This document shows, piece by piece, positions 59,401-64,000 of a stretch of DNA of 64,000 nt. Below the pieces are notes generated by a model. It had not been told where the DNA came from. It ran no database searches and saw only the letters and a program-made list of their open reading frames with translations. This DNA is from Candidatus Rokuibacteriota bacterium. GTDB taxonomy: Bacteria; Methylomirabilota; Methylomirabilia; Rokubacteriales; CSP1-6. The number at the start of each line of letters is the position of its first letter. The stretch's first letter is position 1. A program made the position numbers and the translations under genes. The DNA lies in the NCBI GenBank assembly GCA_003221515.1, contig QHSI01000103.1, positions 37,043 to 101,042 of the forward strand, given 5' to 3'.

Positions 59401-62400
59401 CTACCCGGCGTTCGCGCGCCGTGCGCGCAGGCGGCCGGACTCGACCCGCCCGCGGAGGCCGCCGAGCGCCCGCTGCGCGCCGGCCATGTAGATGTAGAGC
59501 ACGGGCGTGATGTAGAGCGTCAGCAGCTGCGAGACCAGCAGCCCGCCCACCACGGCCAGGCCGAGCGCCCGCCGGGCGTCGGCGCCCGCGCCGATGCCGA
59601 GCGCGATCGGCAGCGTGCCGAGCAGCGCGGCCATCGTCGTCATCATGATCGGGCGGAAGCGGCGGAGGCATCCCTTGTAGATCGCGTCGGCGGGGGGAGC
59701 GCCGGCCCGCTCGGCGTCGAGCGCGAAGTCGATCATCATGATGGCGTTCTTCTTGACGATGCCGACCAGCATGATGATCCCGACGAAGCCGTAGATGTTG
59801 AGCTCCGTCCGGAACAGCATCAGCGTGAGCAGCGCGCCGACGCCGGCCGACGGCAGGCCGGACAGGATCGTGAGCGGGTGGATGAAGCTCTCGTAGAGGA
59901 TGCCCAGCACCAGGTAGATCACCGCCACCGTCACCAGCAGGAGCAGGCCCTGGCCGGCCAGCGAGGCCTGGAACGCCTGCGCGGTGCCCTGGAAGCTCCC
60001 GTTGATGGTGGCCGGCATCTGGAGATCGCGCTGGACCTTCGCGACGTCCACCACCGCCTGGCTGAGCGACACGCCCGGCGCCAGGTTGAACGAGATCGTC
60101 ACCGACGGCAGCTGCCCGAGGTGCGTGATGGTCAGCGGGCCGATGGTCGGCGTGAGCTTCGCCACCGAGTTGAGCGGCACGAGCTTCCCCGACTGCGCGC
60201 GGACGTACAGCAGCGACAGCTCGTTGGGATCGCGCTGGTAGCGCGGATCGAGCTCCAGGATGACCCAGTACTGGTTGGTCGGCGTGTAGATCGTCGAGAC
60301 CTGGCGCGAGCCGTAGGCGCTGTAGAGCGCGCTCTCGATCTGCTCCGCGCTCACGCCGAGCGCGGAGGCCCGGTCGCGGTCGATGTCGACGGTGATCTGC
60401 GGGCTCGTGATCTGCAAATCGGTGTTGACGTCCTGGAACCCCGGCAGCGTCCGCATCTTGTCGAACAGGGTCGGGGACCAGCGATAGAGCGCCTGAAGGT
60501 CGGTGGACTGGAGTGTGTACTGGTAGAGCGCCTTCGTCAGGCTGCCCCCGATTCGGATGATCGGTAGGTTCTGCGGATACACCCGCAACCCGGGCACCGT
60601 CGCGAGCTTGGGCCGCAAATCGTCGATGATCTTGTCGGCCGGCGGCCGCTGGTCGCGCGGCTTGAGCCGCATGAAGATGCGCCCGGTATTCGGGACCACG
60701 TTGATGGTGGAGGCGCCGATCGACGACATGATCTGGTCGATGTAGGGCTGCTGCATGACGATGGCGGCGGCCGCCCGCTGCTTCTCCGTCATCGCGTCGA
60801 ACGAGATGTCTTGCGCGGCCTCCGTGAACGCGAAGATCTGGCCGGTGTCCTCCGTCGGGATGAAGCCCTTCGGAATGATCACGAAGAGCCACGCGGTCAG
60901 CACGAAGGTCAGCAACATGACGGCCATCGTGAAGCGCCGGTGGCGCAGCGTCCACTTGAGCGACCCGTCGTAGGTCCGCAGCATGCCGTCGAAGAAGCGC
61001 TCGGAAGCCATGAAGAGGCGCCCGTGCGACGCGGCCGGCGGCTTCAGGAACCGGCTGCACGCCATCGGCGTGAGGGTCAGCGAGACGAAGCCCGACACCA
61101 GCACCGCGGCGGTGATGACCACCGCGAACTCGTGCAAGAGCCGTCCGACCACCCCGCCCATGAACAGCACCGGGATGAACACCGCGGCCAGCGAGAGGGT
61201 CATCGACATGATCGTGAACCCGATCTCCTTGGCGCCGATCAGCGAGGCCTCGAGACGGCTCTTGCCCTCCTCCATGTGACGCACGATGTTCTCGAGCATA
61301 ACGACCGCGTCGTCCACCACGAACCCGACGCACAGGGTGAGCGCCATCAGCGAGATGATGTCGATCGTGTAGCCGAGCAGGTACATGACCGCGAAGGTGC
61401 CGACGATCGACAGGGGCACCGCGAGGCTCGGGATGATCGTGGCCGAGAGATTGCGCAGGAACAGGAAGATGACCAGCACGACCAGGGCGATCGCCAGCCC
61501 CAGCGTGAACTCGACGTCGTGGACCGACTCGCGGATGGCGACCGAGCGGTCGTAGAGGACGTTCAGGTTCACCGAGGCCGGCAGCTCCTGGCGGAAGCGC
61601 GGCAGGAGCGCGCGGATCGCGTCGACGACCTCGACGCTGTTGGTGCCGGGCTGGCGCTGGATCGCCAGGATCACCGCCCGCTCGTCGTTGTACCAGCTGG
61701 CGACCTTGTCGGTCTGCACGCCGTCGACCACGCGCCCCAGCTCCTCGAGCCGCACGGGCGAGCCGTTGCGGTACGCGACGATCAGTGGGCGAAACGCGGC
61801 GGCGTCCTGGAGCTGACCGGTGGCCTGGACGCTGAACATCTGGTGCGAGCCGAAGAGCGTGCCGGTCGGCATGTTCACGTTGCTGCGCGCGAGCGCCTGC
61901 TCGACCTCGTCGAGGCCGATCCCCCGCGTGGTCAGCGCGCGTGGGTCGACCTGGACGCGCACCGCATACTTCTGCGAGCCGAAGACCTGGACCTGCGCGA
62001 CGCCGGTGACGGTCGAGATGCGCTGGGCCAGGTTCGTCTGGGCGTACTCGTCGACCCTGTAGAGCGGCAAGGTCGGCGAGCTCAGCGCCAGGTAGAGCAC
62101 CGGCTGGTCCGCCGGGTTGACCTTCTGGTAGGTCGGCGGCGTCGGCATGCTGGGCGGCAGCAGCGGCGCCGACTTGGCGATCATGGCCTGCACGTCCTGG
62201 GCGGCGGCGTCGATGTTCCGCTCGAGGCTGAACTGGATGGTGATCTGCGTGAGGCCGAGCGCGCTCGACGACGTCATCGAGTCGATGCCGGCGATCGTGG
62301 TGAACTGCTTTTCGAGCGGCGTGGCGACGGCCGACGCCATCGTCTCGGGGCTGGCGCCCGGGAGGGCGGCCGCCACCTGGATCGTCGGGAAATCCACGTT

Positions 62401-62511
62401 GGGCAGGTCGCTCACCGGCAGCAACCGGAAGCCCATGATCCCGAACAACAAGATGGCCGCCATCAGGAGCGTGGTGAGCACCGGCCGCCGGATGAAGAGG
62501 TCGGTGCTCAT
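59401..62511 (-). CDS. RND efflux pump inner-membrane transporter (MdtB/MdtC/AcrB family)
   Basis: The 1036-residue protein starts STDLFIRRPVLTTLLMAAIL and has the hydrophobe/amphiphile efflux pattern: SDLPNVDFPTIQVAAALPGA, the TM4 proton-relay aspartates in GFVVDDAVVMLENIVRH, and IYLVLGILYESFIHPLTILS near the end. It exports drugs, solvents or bile-like compounds using the proton gradient. Full family length. ATG at 62511 overlaps the stop of the adaptor gene (ATGA). The longer upstream frame belongs to other genes. Confidence 0.95.
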   Translation of the reverse strand: MSTDLFIRRPVLTTLLMAAILLFGIMGFRLLPVSDLPNVDFPTIQVAAALPGASPETMASAVATPLEKQFTTIAGIDSMTSSSALGLTQITIQFSLERNIDAAAQDVQAMIAKSAPLLPPSMPTPPTYQKVNPADQPVLYLALSSPTLPLYRVDEYAQTNLAQRISTVTGVAQVQVFGSQKYAVRVQVDPRALTTRGIGLDEVEQALARSNVNMPTGTLFGSHQMFSVQATGQLQDAAAFRPLIVAYRNGSPVRLEELGRVVDGVQTDKVASWYNDERAVILAIQRQPGTNSVEVVDAIRALLPRFRQELPASVNLNVLYDRSVAIRESVHDVEFTLGLAIALVVLVIFLFLRNLSATIIPSLAVPLSIVGTFAVMYLLGYTIDIISLMALTLCVGFVVDDAVVMLENIVRHMEEGKSRLEASLIGAKEIGFTIMSMTLSLAAVFIPVLFMGGVVGRLLHEFAVVITAAVLVSGFVSLTLTPMACSRFLKPPAASHGRLFMASERFFDGMLRTYDGSLKWTLRHRRFTMAVMLLTFVLTAWLFVIIPKGFIPTEDTGQIFAFTEAAQDISFDAMTEKQRAAAAIVMQQPYIDQIMSSIGASTINVVPNTGRIFMRLKPRDQRPPADKIIDDLRPKLATVPGLRVYPQNLPIIRIGGSLTKALYQYTLQSTDLQALYRWSPTLFDKMRTLPGFQDVNTDLQITSPQITVDIDRDRASALGVSAEQIESALYSAYGSRQVSTIYTPTNQYWVILELDPRYQRDPNELSLLYVRAQSGKLVPLNSVAKLTPTIGPLTITHLGQLPSVTISFNLAPGVSLSQAVVDVAKVQRDLQMPATINGSFQGTAQAFQASLAGQGLLLLVTVAVIYLVLGILYESFIHPLTILSGLPSAGVGALLTLMLFRTELNIYGFVGIIMLVGIVKKNAIMMIDFALDAERAGAPPADAIYKGCLRRFRPIMMTTMAALLGTLPIALGIGAGADARRALGLAVVGGLLVSQLLTLYITPVLYIYMAGAQRALGGLRGRVESGRLRARRANAG

Positions 62512-63710
62512 GACGCTTTCGGCGGCCGGATCTCGATCCGGGCGCCCGGCACGAGGCGGAGCTGGCCGTCGGTCACCACGCGCTCGGACGCGCGCAAGCC
62601 CTGCTCGATGATCGTTTCCCCGCCTAGCCGCGTGCCCAGCACCACCGGACGCGACTCGACGGTCTGGTCGGGCTTGACGACGTAGACGTAGAGCCCCTGC
62701 TGGCCGGGCTGGATCGCCTGCGAGGGTATGACGATCGCCGTGCGGGTCGTGAGGACCAGGCTCACGTCGAGGAACTGCCCGGGCCAGAGGACATTGTCGG
62801 TGTTGGCGAACGTGGCCTTGAGCTGGATGGTCGCGGTGGTCTGGTCGACGGCGTTGTTCACGAAGGTGAGATCGCCGGTCGCCAGGATCTCCGGCTGGCG
62901 CGGCAGCCGCGCCACCACGCGGAGCGCGCCGGCTGCGCGGTAGTACTTCTTGATGTCGGTGAGGTGCTGATCGGGCACCGCGAACGAGACGTAGATCGGA
63001 TGGACCTGGTTGATGACGACGATCGGGTTGTCGTCGTTCGCCTTCACGATGTTGCCGTTCTGCACGAGCAGATTGCCGGTGCGTCCGTCGATCGGCGCGC
63101 GGATCGCGGTGTAGGCGACCTGCAGGCGCGCGGCGTCCACGTTGGCCTGCGCCGCCCGCGTCGCGGCCCGCGCGTTCTCGACCGCCGCGCGGTCGGCCTG
63201 CACCGTCGCCTCCAGCGTCGCCCAGTTGGTGCGGAGCTGGTCGTACTGTTCGCGGGCGATCAGCTCGCGATCGACGAGATCGCGATAGCGCCGCTCCTGC
63301 ACCTTCGCGTTCTCGAGCTGCGCCAGGTCGCGCTCGAGGTTGGCCTGGGCCTGTTGCACCTCGGCCTGGCGCTGCAGCACCGCCGCCTCGGTCTGGCGCA
63401 GCGCCGCCTCGAACGGGCGGGGATCGATGGTGAACAGCAGGTCGTTCCGCCGGACGTCCTGGCCCTCCTTGAAATGCACGTCCACGATCTGCCCGTTCAC
63501 CTGCGACTTGATCCCGACCGTCGTGTAGGCCTGCGCGTTGCCCACAGCTGTCAGCTGGAGGGGCACGGGGTTCTCGACGACGTCGACGACCGTCACCGGC
63601 ACCGCCGGCACGCTCCGGGACGGCTTGCCGGCGGCGTTGTCCGAGCACCCGGCGAAGAGCAGGGCGCCGGCGAGCGCCGCCGCGACCACATCCACCAGTC
63701 GCCGAATCAT
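62508..63710 (-). CDS. RND efflux periplasmic adaptor (membrane-fusion protein)
   Basis: The 400-residue adaptor has a lipoprotein signal (LAGALLFAGC), a lipoyl-like half (GQIVDVHFKEGQDVRRNDLL), a long helical hairpin (about 105-195) and RAPIDGRTGNLLVQNGNIV, typical of MdtA/AcrA. It links the inner-membrane pump to an outer-membrane channel, which is not in the window. Start and stop overlap both neighbours (ATGA), giving a MarR - adaptor - pump operon. Confidence 0.94.
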   Translation of the reverse strand: MIRRLVDVVAAALAGALLFAGCSDNAAGKPSRSVPAVPVTVVDVVENPVPLQLTAVGNAQAYTTVGIKSQVNGQIVDVHFKEGQDVRRNDLLFTIDPRPFEAALRQTEAAVLQRQAEVQQAQANLERDLAQLENAKVQERRYRDLVDRELIAREQYDQLRTNWATLEATVQADRAAVENARAATRAAQANVDAARLQVAYTAIRAPIDGRTGNLLVQNGNIVKANDDNPIVVINQVHPIYVSFAVPDQHLTDIKKYYRAAGALRVVARLPRQPEILATGDLTFVNNAVDQTTATIQLKATFANTDNVLWPGQFLDVSLVLTTRTAIVIPSQAIQPGQQGLYVYVVKPDQTVESRPVVLGTRLGGETIIEQGLRASERVVTDGQLRLVPGARIEIRPPKAS

Positions 63711-64000
63711 CGTGCGCCCTTCCGGCCGCGGCCCGTCCGCGTGTCTTCCTCGGGCGCACTGGACGCGGCGTCGACCAGCGCCTCGAGCCCGGTCAGCGCG
63801 CGCCGCCGATCCTCGCCCGACATCCGGGCCAGGACGCGCTCCATGCCGCGCAGGCGGATCGCCTCGAGGTCGTCGACCAGCGCCGTGCCCGCGCGGGTGA
63901 GGTCGAGGACGTAGACGCGCCGGTCCGCCGGATGATCGCCGCGCGTGACGAGGCCCTTCTCCTCGAGGCGGTCCACGATGTGCGTGACGGCCGGCAGGGT
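63707..64000 (-). CDS. MarR-family regulator (5' part cut by window edge)
   Basis: The last 97 codons of a regulator run in from the right edge. The recognition helix and wing are clear: TLPAVTHIVDRLEEKGLVTR then GDHPADRRVYVLDLTRAG, with DxRxxxLxLT-like spacing. MarR proteins repress efflux genes and release on binding a toxic ligand. The TGA overlaps the ATG of the adaptor gene, so it probably autoregulates this pump operon. Confidence 0.9.
   Translation of the reverse strand, partial: TLPAVTHIVDRLEEKGLVTRGDHPADRRVYVLDLTRAGTALVDDLEAIRLRGMERVLARMSGEDRRRALTGLEALVDAASSAPEEDTRTGRGRKGAR

Noticed and set aside
59006..61333. Long minus-strand frame crossing the RND gene and the 59-kb region
   Set aside because: It is a shadow of the RND gene in another frame, with Arg/Ala/Pro-rich low-complexity translation.
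1..64000. tRNA, rRNA, CRISPR arrays, transposases, integrases
   Set aside because: No tRNA TpsiC-like motif in a cloverleaf context, no rRNA-like sequence, no regularly spaced repeats and no recombinase genes were seen on reading both strands.

Overview
The window is a GC-rich bacterial chromosome segment. It is densely coded, with many 4-base ATGA/GTGA gene overlaps and GTG/TTG starts. An outer-membrane beta-barrel, a Wza-type export protein and an RND efflux pump show a two-membrane cell envelope. The gene mix (many TRAP and ABC substrate-binding systems, amidases, a Cox/Xdh-type molybdenum hydroxylase, an XrtA/PEP-CTERM-style exopolysaccharide locus) fits uncultured soil or subsurface lineages such as Candidatus Rokubacteria/Methylomirabilota. 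That placement is inferred from gene content only. I saw no rRNA, tRNA, CRISPR array, intact insertion sequence or prophage.

Region 1 (1-12.6 kb) is an exopolysaccharide locus. On the minus strand come two sigma-54-type activators (both with damaged signature motifs), an outer-membrane barrel, a small winged-helix protein, a polyprenyl-phosphate sugar transferase, a Wzz/tyrosine-kinase fusion and the start of a Wza-type export protein. Divergent to these is a large TPR lipoprotein resembling PrsT, preceded by a possible sigma-54 promoter. Two divergent small proteins sharing a Leu-Asp-Arg-Arg motif follow.

Region 2 (12.7-19.4 kb) is the most interesting part: an overlapping FdrA - DUF1116 - molybdenum-hydroxylase operon, then an inverted duplication, then a ring-opening amidohydrolase of the barbiturase/cyanuric acid hydrolase family. 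FdrA and DUF1116 are homologues of two of the three E. coli oxamate carbamoyltransferase proteins (AllF, AllG). Together the genes suggest hydroxylation of an N-heterocycle, ring opening, and phosphorolytic recovery of carbamoyl phosphate.

Region 3 (19.4-34.5 kb) holds arsM behind a clear promoter/operator, a DMT exporter, a LOG-family protein, a cyclase-like DUF2652 protein overlapped by an antisense zinc-ribbon gene, NAD+ synthetase, a family-5 solute-binding protein, an NHL propeller, an MsbA-like exporter with a glycosyltransferase, a DegT aminotransferase with a flavin reductase, and an Mrp - LON-domain - double-PDZ operon. Several genes here have a -10 hexamer only 6-9 bases before the start codon, suggesting leaderless mRNAs.

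Region 4 (34.5-54.4 kb) is uptake and catabolism: a TRAP system behind a FadR-type operator with an unusually large DctM, an amidase, a HAD phosphatase, an aldehyde dehydrogenase, an FmdB zinc ribbon, a membrane protein, a complete Liv-type ABC operon containing an extra 740-residue periplasmic protein, and a carbamoyltransferase - amidase - alpha/beta hydrolase operon.

Region 5 (54.5-64 kb) holds a lipoprotein, a dipeptide-type ABC operon ending in a YqeY protein, a small Cys-rich metallothionein-like protein, and a MarR - membrane-fusion protein - RND pump operon running in from the right edge.
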